Below are positions 1 through 5,968 of a DNA stretch of 6,869 bases, one piece after another (the stretch's first letter is position 1; each line of letters starts with the position of its first letter). This DNA comes from Ruminococcaceae bacterium UBA6855 (GTDB taxonomy: Bacteria > Bacillota > Clostridia > Oscillospirales > Acutalibacteraceae), in contig DKDF01000060.1 of assembly GCA_002451755.1 (NCBI GenBank), forward strand, positions 3,394 to 10,262. The letters are read 5' to 3'. The position numbers were made by a program, and so were the translations under genes. The notes below the pieces were generated by a model that was given only the letters and a program-made list of their open reading frames with translations, was not told the origin of the DNA and made no database searches.

Positions 1-407
1 ACGACTATGTCACAAAGCCGTTTTCGCCGTCCGAGCTTATGGCTCGCGTCGATGTGCTCTATCGCCGCGTAGAGATGAGCGCCGGGCTTGCGGACAGTTC
101 CCATGCGAATGTTATAACCTCCGGCGAGTTTGAACTCAATATGAGAAACAGGACGCTCACTAAGAACGGCATCCCGATAGAGCTTACGCAGGTTGAGTTC
201 CAGATAATGGAATACTTTTTCACCAATCAGGACGCGGCACTTTCGAGAACGGATATCCTCGAAAAAGTCTGGGGCAGTGACTACTTCGGCGAAGAGAAGA
301 TAGTCGATGTCAACATACGCAGACTGCGAATGAAAGTCGAGGACAATCCGTCCGCACCCAAGCATCTGCTGACTATGTGGGGCGTCGGATACAAATGGAT
401 AGCCTGA
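1..407 (+). CDS. Response regulator, OmpR/PhoB family, 3' part (5' end outside window)
   Basis: This is the C-terminal part of a DNA-binding response regulator. The reading frame is open from position 3 to the left edge, so the gene starts upstream; the ATG at 39 is internal. The first residues read DYVTKPFSPSEL, the end of a receiver domain with its conserved Lys-Pro (visible residues 5-6). The phosphorylated Asp lies off the window. After a short linker, visible residues about 38-134 form an OmpR/PhoB winged helix: an ELTQVEFQIMEYF segment, then the recognition-helix region (VDVNIRRLRMKVE) and a closing hairpin ending GVGYKW. By family knowledge it is phosphorylated by a partner histidine kinase and then binds promoter DNA; its targets cannot be read here. 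The kinase gene follows after 33 bp with no terminator. The tip of the wing reads TMWGVGYKW where many relatives have TVRGVGYRF. Family assignment is firm, but no specific ortholog name is justified. Confidence 0.93.
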   Translation, partial: DYVTKPFSPSELMARVDVLYRRVEMSAGLADSSHANVITSGEFELNMRNRTLTKNGIPIELTQVEFQIMEYFFTNQDAALSRTDILEKVWGSDYFGEEKIVDVNIRRLRMKVEDNPSAPKHLLTMWGVGYKWIA

Positions 408-423
408 ATTAATTAAAAAACAC

Positions 424-432
424 GAGAGGGGG
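424..432 (+). promoter_or_regulatory. Ribosome binding site for the histidine kinase GTG start
   Basis: The purine run GAGAGGGGG lies 8 bases before the GTG at 441 and fixes that codon as the start. No ATG is available nearby in this frame, and the N-terminus it gives (basic, then TM1) is normal for a sensor kinase. Confidence 0.75.
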
Positions 433-440
433 CAGGCAAA

Positions 441-1913
441 GTGAAGAAAATCGGCGGCATAACAAAGCGATGGCTGAAAGATATATTCAGCGTCATTTTG
501 GTGCTCGTGCTCTCCGTTTCGGTCGCGGCCTGTCTCTTTATAAGAACTTATTATTATACGTCGATAAAAAATGTGCTCGAGACTAACTCGGGCGAACTTA
601 TAACCACTTTCTTCAATATATACGGCGCAAACAGCGAAGACGGATTTGCGATTGCCGGCAGAGAGTTTATCGAGAACTGCGGTATGCTCGATCTAATGGA
701 GATATGGATAATCGACAACAGCGGAAATGTGCTCTTGTCCTCGAGTGGATTTGAAGTCTCGCCTCAGCAGAATATGCCCGACTTTATTGAGGCGATGAAC
801 TCGGCTTCCGGTAAGGCAACCTGGGTCGGAAAGCTCAGCACCGGCGAAAAGATAATGGCAATGACCGAGTCGGTCATGAACACCGACGGCACGGCTGCGG
901 GCGCTATAAGATATATTGTCTCCCTCGAAGATGTCGATTCGCAGATAGGCTTCTCGTGCCTTATAATCGGATTGATTGCCGAGGTTATCATTGCTGTATC
1001 AACTATACTTGGACTTGTATTTACTCGGTCTATAGTAAGGCCGCTGAGAAATATCGGCAATGTCGCAGGTAAGGTCGCAGACGGCGACCTCAGCGCCCGA
1101 ATCGAAAACTACAAATACGATGATGAAATAGGCGAGCTCTGCGGCAAGATAAACAACATGATAGAAGAGCTCAATGATGCCGACAGACTCAAAAATGACT
1201 TCATTTCGACCATATCGCATGAGCTCCGTACTCCGCTCACTTCCATAAAAGGCTGGGGCGAAACGCTTATGCAGGTTGGCGATACCGATCCCGCGCTGAC
1301 AAAACGCGGCATGAGCGTTATAATCAGCGAGGCGTCGCGTCTCTCAGGCATGGTTGAAGAGCTGCTCGATTTCTCAAAGATTCAGAGCAACCGCATGAAT
1401 CTCCAGCTCAAAAAGATAGATGTTCTTGCCGAACTCGATGAGACAGTGTTCACATTCAGAGAACGCGCTATAAAAGAGGGCATAGAGATAATATACAACG
1501 CTCCCGAGCTGCCCGCGCCGATGGAGGCGGACGAAGACAGAATACGCCAGGTGTTCATCAATATTTTTGACAACGCTATCAAATATAACTATCACGGCGG
1601 CAGAGTAATAGTGCTTGCCCAGATAACCAGCCCTACCGTGCTTGAAATATCCATAAGCGATACGGGCAGGGGCATATCTCCGGAAAATCTTCCGCGAGTA
1701 AAAGAAAAGTTTTATAAAACGGACAATACCGTTGCGGGCTCGGGAATCGGACTTGCCGTAGCGGATGAAATAGTTAAACTCCACGGCGGAACGCTCAATA
1801 TTGACAGTATTCTTAACGAGGGAACCACCGTAACGATAACGCTGCCGATAGAAGCAGTGACCTACACAGACGAAAAGGAAGTACACGATGAAGAAGCAAA
1901 AAACTCAAACTAA
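441..1913 (+). CDS. Membrane sensor histidine kinase (HAMP-HisKA-HATPase_c)
   Basis: A 490-residue sensor kinase, presumed partner of the upstream response regulator. A basic N-terminus leads into TM1 (about 15-35). An extracytoplasmic region of about 135 residues (36-170) follows; its WIIDNSGNVLLSS stretch suggests a PAS/Cache-like fold. TM2 is about 172-195, then HAMP (about 195-247) and HisKA with the H-box ISHELRTPLTSIKGW. H260 is the expected phosphorylated His, and E261 and T264 complete the HExxT pattern that in this family also supports phosphatase activity. The ATPase domain has an N-box (INIFDNAIKY, N374 and N378), a G1 box (SDTGRGI, D407), an F-box (KEKFYKT) and a G2 box (GSGIGLAV). 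All catalytic motifs look intact. The GTG start is chosen because a strong GAGAGGGGG sequence sits 8 bases upstream. The signal sensed is unknown. The 3' end overlaps the next gene by 26 bp. Confidence 0.95.
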   Translation: MKKIGGITKRWLKDIFSVILVLVLSVSVAACLFIRTYYYTSIKNVLETNSGELITTFFNIYGANSEDGFAIAGREFIENCGMLDLMEIWIIDNSGNVLLSSSGFEVSPQQNMPDFIEAMNSASGKATWVGKLSTGEKIMAMTESVMNTDGTAAGAIRYIVSLEDVDSQIGFSCLIIGLIAEVIIAVSTILGLVFTRSIVRPLRNIGNVAGKVADGDLSARIENYKYDDEIGELCGKINNMIEELNDADRLKNDFISTISHELRTPLTSIKGWGETLMQVGDTDPALTKRGMSVIISEASRLSGMVEELLDFSKIQSNRMNLQLKKIDVLAELDETVFTFRERAIKEGIEIIYNAPELPAPMEADEDRIRQVFINIFDNAIKYNYHGGRVIVLAQITSPTVLEISISDTGRGISPENLPRVKEKFYKTDNTVAGSGIGLAVADEIVKLHGGTLNIDSILNEGTTVTITLPIEAVTYTDEKEVHDEEAKNSN

Positions 1914-2919
1914 ATACGGCTCCGTTGGCGGTCAGGCGCTGATGGAGGGCATAATGATGAACGGTCCCGAGGGCAAGGCAATGGCGCTCAGAATGCCCGA
2001 CGGCAGTATCTCGGTCGAGAAAAAGACGTTCACTTCAATTAAAGATAAGAATAAATTCTTCGCTCTGCCGATGATACGCGGCATAGTCAACTTTGTCGAA
2101 GCTCTTATTTTCGGCTACAAATGCCTCATGGAATCTGCCGAAAAGACCGGAATGGATCTCGGCGAAGAAGAGGAGGATATGTCGAAGCTCGACCGCTGGA
2201 TAACCGATCATTTCGGCGAAAAGATGATGAATGTCATCGGTGCGATATCAATGGTACTCGGCTTCGCGCTTGCATTTGCGCTGTTTGTTTGGATGCCGTC
2301 GTTCCTGTTTGATTTGATAAACAAATGGACCGGCGAGCATATCTCAATGCTCCGCACCATATTTGAAGGCTTGCTTCGAATAATCATATTTGTCGTCTAT
2401 ATGGTGGCAGTCTCCAAGATGAAAGAGATAAAGCGCGTCTACATGTATCACGGCGCTGAACATAAGTCGATATTCTGCTACGAGAGCGGCGAAGAGATGA
2501 CGGTCGAAAATGTCAGAAAACAGAGCCGTTTTCATCCGCGCTGCGGCACGAGCTTTATCTTTGTTATGATAATACTCAGCATTCTCGTTTCGTCTTTGGT
2601 GGCGTTGGCTTTCCCGGCTCTTACGCATATCCGCCCCGTGTGGATCTGCGTCAAGGTGCTCATAATGCCGATAGTTATGGGACTCGGATATGAGTTCATC
2701 AGATATGCCGGCAGGCACGACAATCTTTTTGTCAAGATACTTTCGGCTCCCGGACTTTGGATGCAGCGCATAACCACTGCAGAGCCCGACGACAGCATGA
2801 TAGAAGTCGGAATAGCGGCGATAAACGCAGTTGTTCCTCACCCGGAGGAGAAAAAAGAGAATATCGAAGAAGTCGGCGAGACCGAAAACATATCCGAAGA
2901 GAACGGCGAAGAGAGCTGA
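1888..2919 (+). CDS. DUF1385 / YqhQ-family membrane protein (predicted metal-dependent enzyme)
   Basis: A 343-residue member of the DUF1385 family (B. subtilis YqhQ), common in Firmicutes and, as far as I know, without an established biochemical function. Family signatures are clear: SVGGQALMEGIMM (12-24), YHGAEHKSIFCYE (187-199), RFHPRCGTSF (214-223) and APGLWMQRITTAEPDD (287-302). Hydrophobic segments at about 117-140, 158-176, 222-243 and 250-269 suggest at least four membrane passes, and a further hydrophobic stretch (about 58-78) may be membrane-associated. The conserved His, Glu and Cys (H188, E191, H192, H216, C219) could bind a metal; this fits the family's 'predicted metal-dependent enzyme' label but is unproven. 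Residues 319-343 form an acidic tail. The start at 1888 lies inside the kinase gene, with AAAGGAA 7 bases upstream, so translation may be coupled to the kinase. prmC follows after 40 bp. Confidence 0.92.
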   Translation: MKKQKTQTKYGSVGGQALMEGIMMNGPEGKAMALRMPDGSISVEKKTFTSIKDKNKFFALPMIRGIVNFVEALIFGYKCLMESAEKTGMDLGEEEEDMSKLDRWITDHFGEKMMNVIGAISMVLGFALAFALFVWMPSFLFDLINKWTGEHISMLRTIFEGLLRIIIFVVYMVAVSKMKEIKRVYMYHGAEHKSIFCYESGEEMTVENVRKQSRFHPRCGTSFIFVMIILSILVSSLVALAFPALTHIRPVWICVKVLIMPIVMGLGYEFIRYAGRHDNLFVKILSAPGLWMQRITTAEPDDSMIEVGIAAINAVVPHPEEKKENIEEVGETENISEENGEES

Positions 2920-2959
2920 TACAGCTTTTCGCGAAACATTCTGAAAGGGGATATAAGCC

Positions 2960-3802
2960 ATGACAGCTGAACAGGTACTCAGAACGGCGGCGGAGAAGCT
3001 CAGGGCGGCTCAGATAGAAAATGCATCATTTGACGCATGCTGTCTTGTTGAAAATATCACTGGGCTTTCGCGCACGAAGATAATGCTCTGCGGCGATGAT
3101 ATTGCCGATGAGCAGGCCGAACTTGTTGAGCGCGCGGTTTTGCGCCGCATATCCGGCGAACCGCTTCAGTATATCCTCGGCGAATGGGACTTCTTCGGCA
3201 GAACGTTTGAAGTCGGCGAGGGCGTGCTCGTTCCGCGCCCCGAGACGGAATTGCTTGTCGAGCTGGCGCTTGAGAAGCTTTGCAATGTCAGATATCCGGT
3301 GGTGTTCGATCTCTGTGCCGGAAGCGGATGCGTCGGGCTTACGATTGCCGCCGAGCGGCCGGATGCCCATGTATGGCTTTTTGAAAAATATGACGAGGCT
3401 TTTCATTATCTCAAACGCAATATCGAAAAGCTCGGGCTTACAAACGTGCAGGCGGTTCAGTATGATATAACTCTTGGTTACGACGACAAAATCTTCGAAA
3501 CGCCCGATCTTATAGTTTCAAATCCGCCGTATCTCAGAACGGACGAACTTGACGGACTTTCAACAGAAGTCATGCATGAGCCTGCCACCGCGCTTGACGG
3601 CGGAAAAGACGGCGTTGATTTCTATCGTATAATTGCTTCACGCTGGCTGCCGAATGTCAATAAACACGGCGGAATAATCTTTGAATGCGACCCGTCGCAG
3701 ACGCTTGAAATTGCAGATATGCTCATGCCGTATGCGATGCGGGTGAAAATAGTAACGGATATATTCGGGCTTCAGCGTGCAGTCTTTGCCGACACATTCT
3801 GA
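2960..3802 (+). CDS. prmC: Peptide chain release factor N5-glutamine methyltransferase PrmC (HemK)
   Basis: PrmC uses S-adenosylmethionine to methylate the glutamine of the GGQ motif in release factors RF1 and RF2, in the cytoplasm, which improves translation termination. The 280-residue length is normal. An N-terminal helical domain (about 1-75) ends in RISGEPLQYILG, the segment that helps bind the release factor. Then come VLVPRPETE (89-97), the SAM-binding motif I DLCAGSGCVGL (117-127), an acidic E142 at the end of the next strand, and the catalytic NPPY (188-191), followed by EPATALDGG (207-215). The NPPY plus PRPETE pair separates PrmC from other N-methyltransferases, and the absence of the PrmB-specific context favours PrmC. 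Near the C-terminus ECDPSQ (242-247) stands where E-x-G-x-x-Q is more usual. The ATG has AAAGGGG 9 bases upstream. prfA, the usual neighbour in many Firmicutes, is not adjacent. Confidence 0.95.
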   Translation: MTAEQVLRTAAEKLRAAQIENASFDACCLVENITGLSRTKIMLCGDDIADEQAELVERAVLRRISGEPLQYILGEWDFFGRTFEVGEGVLVPRPETELLVELALEKLCNVRYPVVFDLCAGSGCVGLTIAAERPDAHVWLFEKYDEAFHYLKRNIEKLGLTNVQAVQYDITLGYDDKIFETPDLIVSNPPYLRTDELDGLSTEVMHEPATALDGGKDGVDFYRIIASRWLPNVNKHGGIIFECDPSQTLEIADMLMPYAMRVKIVTDIFGLQRAVFADTF

Positions 3803-3822
3803 AGCGGAAAGGATTTTAACCA

Positions 3823-4536
3823 ATGATACGCTCTCTTTTGAGAAACGGATTTTCAATAGATACGCTCATAGGCCTTTGTGCGAGTGCGTTTGTCGTATTT
3901 TGTACTTTGCCGATACATGAGTATGCCCATGCGCTTGTCGCGACAAAGCTCGGCGACGATACTCCGAAACAAAACGGACGCCTTACGCTAAATCCTCTGG
4001 CGCATATCGATGTAATCGGTGCCGTGATGATACTGCTTGTCGGCTTCGGCTATGCAAAGCCCGTGCCGGTGAACCCGCGAAATTTCAAGAATCCCAAGGC
4101 GGGTATGGCTCTGACGGCGGCTGCAGGACCTATTTCGAATCTTTTAATGTCGATTATCTTTATCCTGCTGTCAAATGTCGCGTTCATCGTTTATTGCAAT
4201 ACGAACGACTCTACCGTCGCAAAAGTAACTTTTCTGTTCTTTTTCTATGCCGCGATGATAAATATCAGCCTGGCGATTTTCAATCTTATTCCGATTCCGC
4301 CGCTTGACGGCTCGCGTATAATCGGACTCTTTATTCCGAACAAAGTCTACTATCAGATAATGAAATATGAGCGTTATATCATAATGGTCGTATTTCTTCT
4401 GCTTGCGTTCGGCTGGCTCTCGACTCCGCTGTCGTGGCTTACCGCTAAAGTGCTCTACGGCATATCGTGGCTTGTTTCAAAGCCGTTCGGCGAATACGGC
4501 GACATGTTCATGCAGATAGTTTCATCCGCAATGTGA
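3823..4536 (+). CDS. Site-2 protease-like membrane metalloprotease (peptidase M50 family)
   Basis: A 237-residue polytopic membrane protein of the M50 family, whose members cut substrates within or near the membrane using zinc. The zinc motif HEYAH (32-36, fitting HExxH) lies in the first hydrophobic segment. A third ligand is expected at D162 in the IPPLDGS motif (158-164). Between them are NGRLTLNPLAHID (51-63) and YAKPVPVNP (77-85), both typical of the short M50 group. Hydrophobic segments fall at about 13-38, 64-80, 96-124, 135-158 and 184-203. No PDZ or CBS domain is visible, so this is a minimal form unlike RseP or SpoIVFB, and its substrate is unknown. The ATG has AAAGGA 9 bases upstream. 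It sits 20 bp after prmC and 7 bp before scpA, suggesting co-transcription rather than a proven shared role. Confidence 0.92.
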   Translation: MIRSLLRNGFSIDTLIGLCASAFVVFCTLPIHEYAHALVATKLGDDTPKQNGRLTLNPLAHIDVIGAVMILLVGFGYAKPVPVNPRNFKNPKAGMALTAAAGPISNLLMSIIFILLSNVAFIVYCNTNDSTVAKVTFLFFFYAAMINISLAIFNLIPIPPLDGSRIIGLFIPNKVYYQIMKYERYIIMVVFLLLAFGWLSTPLSWLTAKVLYGISWLVSKPFGEYGDMFMQIVSSAM

Positions 4537-4543
4537 GGTTTTT

Positions 4544-5254
4544 ATGGAGACTCTTTCTTATAAAATTGAATCTTTTGAGGGCCCGATGGATCTCCTTCTG
4601 CACCTCATCAGCAAGCATAAGGTTAAGATCGAAGATGTGCCGATAATGGATCTCATCAACCAATATCTTGATTATATGAAAAAACTTAAAGAAGAAAATC
4701 TCGAAGTCGCGAGCGAATTCCTTGAAATGGCGGCGCGTTTGGTGTATATTAAGACTGTGTCGCTTCTTCCCGTCCACGAGGAGGCGGACAGGCTTGCAGA
4801 AGAGCTTCGCGGTGAACTGACTGAGTACCGCGACTGCCAGCTTATGGCGGGCAAGCTTGCGGAGCAGGCGAACGGATTCAACTTCTTTTCGCGCGAACCG
4901 CAGGAAATCGATGTCGATATGACATATACAAGGCTTCACGAGCCGTCCGAGCTTTACAAAGCTTATATGGCGGCAGTCGGAAAGGGCAAGCGCAAATTGC
5001 CGCCGCCCGTTGAAGCTTTTTCGGGAATAATCGCAAGAAAGATAGTTTCCGTCTCGTCGAGATTTTCTTACATACTCAGAAAACTCGGCAGAAACAAAAA
5101 ACAGAAATTCATATCTTTTTTTGAGCGTTCAACTTCGCGCTCGGAGATGGTCGCAACCTTTATGGCGATGCTTGCGCTCGTCAAGTCGAAAAAGGTTGAA
5201 ATAAACGGTGATGGAAGCGATGCCGAAGTCACTTTGATAACGGACAGACGATGA
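4544..5254 (+). CDS. scpA: Segregation and condensation protein A (kleisin of the SMC complex)
   Basis: ScpA is the kleisin subunit that, with ScpB, bridges the heads of the SMC dimer to form bacterial condensin, which compacts and segregates the chromosome. The 236-residue protein opens with the family hallmark FEGPMDLLLHLI (11-22), part of the helical domain that contacts the SMC neck. LEVASEFLEMAARLVYIKT (53-71) completes this N-terminal region. The acidic and variable middle (about 77-150) is the part expected to bind ScpB. The end (about 192-236), beginning RSTSRSEMVATFMAMLALVK, is the winged helix that binds the SMC head cap. The ATG lies 7 bp after the M50 gene's stop. Its likely ribosome site GAGG (4535-4538) overlaps that stop codon, implying translational coupling. 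scpB follows after 21 bp, the usual order. Confidence 0.97.
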   Translation: METLSYKIESFEGPMDLLLHLISKHKVKIEDVPIMDLINQYLDYMKKLKEENLEVASEFLEMAARLVYIKTVSLLPVHEEADRLAEELRGELTEYRDCQLMAGKLAEQANGFNFFSREPQEIDVDMTYTRLHEPSELYKAYMAAVGKGKRKLPPPVEAFSGIIARKIVSVSSRFSYILRKLGRNKKQKFISFFERSTSRSEMVATFMAMLALVKSKKVEINGDGSDAEVTLITDRR

Positions 5255-5260
5255 GATTTT

Positions 5261-5268
5261 GAGGGGAG
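5261..5268 (+). promoter_or_regulatory. Ribosome binding site for the scpB TTG start
   Basis: GAGGGGAG lies 7 bases before the TTG at 5276. This supports TTG over the first in-frame ATG at 5291, which would remove the first five residues of the conserved N-terminal helix and has no comparable ribosome site at the right distance. Confidence 0.75.
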
Positions 5269-5275
5269 AATCAGC

Positions 5276-5953
5276 TTGACATTCAATCAGATGCGCGCTG
5301 CGGCGGAGGCTATACTTTTTGCGGCGGGCGAGCCGGTAGAAACGGCTAAAATAGCTCAGGCTCTCGATATAGAGATAGAGGATGCCGAAACCGTGCTGCG
5401 CTCCTGCGCCGAACAGCTCGACGAGCGTGAGAGCGGTGTATGCCTTCTGAAGCTCGGCGAAAGATATCAGCTGTGCACGCGGCAGGAATACGCAGAGAAT
5501 ATCAGAAGCGTGCTCGATATGAAGCGCAATGTTCCGCTTTCTTCGGCGGCGTTTGAGGTGCTTGCGGTCGTGGCGTATAATCAGCCTGTCACCAAAGCGT
5601 ATGTCGAACAGGTGCGCGGAGTGGATTGCTCGGGAGTTATATCTACATTGTGCCAAAAAGGTCTTGTTGAAGAAAAAGGCAGACTTGATCTTCCCGGCAG
5701 ACCGCTGCTTTATGGTACTACTCCTGAGTTCCTAAAGTGCTTCTGCATCGAATCTCTCTCAGAACTGCCGGAGCTTCCCGAACGCGAAGAGAAAGAACAG
5801 GAGACGGAAAAGGAAGAGGTCAAAACTTTCGAAGTCCCGGCGGAGGACAGCGCTGCACAGCCCGTTCAGCCGGAGCCTGAAGAAGATGACGAGGACTTTG
5901 ATTTTGATGAGTTCGATGTCGACGCAGGCGAGCTTGAAAATATGTATGAATAA
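5276..5953 (+). CDS. scpB: Segregation and condensation protein B
   Basis: ScpB forms dimers of paired winged-helix domains that bind the central part of ScpA in the SMC-ScpA-ScpB complex. The first winged helix (about 5-80) begins MRAAAEAILFAAGEPV. The second (about 85-165) contains the signature AFEVLAVVAYNQPVTKAYVE, then VRGVDCSGVISTL, and ends with GRPLLYGTTPEFLKCF (141-156). The 225-residue length exceeds the common 170-200 because of a low-complexity tail (about 165-225) rich in Glu and Asp, with a Pro/Gln stretch and an acidic EEDDEDFDFDEFD run (202-214). The tail is probably disordered, and its role is unknown. The gene starts at TTG behind a strong GAGGGGAG. It follows scpA by 21 bp and precedes the DUF2953 gene by 15 bp. 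Confidence 0.96.
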   Translation: MTFNQMRAAAEAILFAAGEPVETAKIAQALDIEIEDAETVLRSCAEQLDERESGVCLLKLGERYQLCTRQEYAENIRSVLDMKRNVPLSSAAFEVLAVVAYNQPVTKAYVEQVRGVDCSGVISTLCQKGLVEEKGRLDLPGRPLLYGTTPEFLKCFCIESLSELPELPEREEKEQETEKEEVKTFEVPAEDSAAQPVQPEPEEDDEDFDFDEFDVDAGELENMYE

Positions 5954-5955
5954 TC

Positions 5956-5963
5956 AGGAGGTG
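5956..5963 (+). promoter_or_regulatory. Strong Shine-Dalgarno for the DUF2953 TTG start
   Basis: AGGAGGTG is a full complement to the anti-Shine-Dalgarno core and sits 5 bases before the TTG at 5969. It is the best ribosome site in the window and fixes the non-ATG start. It may offset the weaker TTG codon. Confidence 0.8.
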
Positions 5964-5968
5964 TTGGT

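Noticed and set aside
39..407. ATG at 39 as the start of a small stand-alone DNA-binding protein
   Set aside because: The frame remains open upstream and encodes DYVTKPFSPSEL, the end of a receiver domain, so the gene is a cut-off full response regulator.
1801..1829. TTGACA inside the kinase gene as a possible internal promoter for DUF1385
   Set aside because: The position 17 bases downstream reads ACCACC, which is not a -10 element, and the segment encodes conserved kinase sequence.
1374..1886. 170-codon minus-strand open frame opposite the kinase ATPase domain
   Set aside because: The plus strand carries all the kinase motifs here. The minus product is low-quality and Tyr/Arg-rich with no family resemblance.
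2927..2936. Perfect 10-base palindrome TTTCGCGAAA between DUF1385 and prmC
   Set aside because: It does not extend beyond 10 bases, has no loop or U-tract to be a terminator, and several such palindromes are expected by chance in a window this size. It could be an operator half, but nothing supports that.
2344..2961. 205-codon open frame on the minus strand opposite DUF1385 and the prmC start
   Set aside because: It lies almost wholly opposite a clearly conserved membrane protein, has no ribosome site I can see, and its translation is rich in His, Tyr and Arg with no recognisable motif. It is a shadow of codon bias.
5276..5304. TTGACA at the scpB start resembling a -35 box (another at 5969 for the DUF2953 gene)
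   Set aside because: In both places the hexamer is just the TTG start plus an ACA threonine codon. No TATAAT-like sequence lies 16-18 bases downstream of either.
5129..5656. 175-codon minus-strand open frame spanning scpA and scpB
   Set aside because: It crosses two conserved genes and their junction, with no motif and no ribosome site. It is a compositional shadow.
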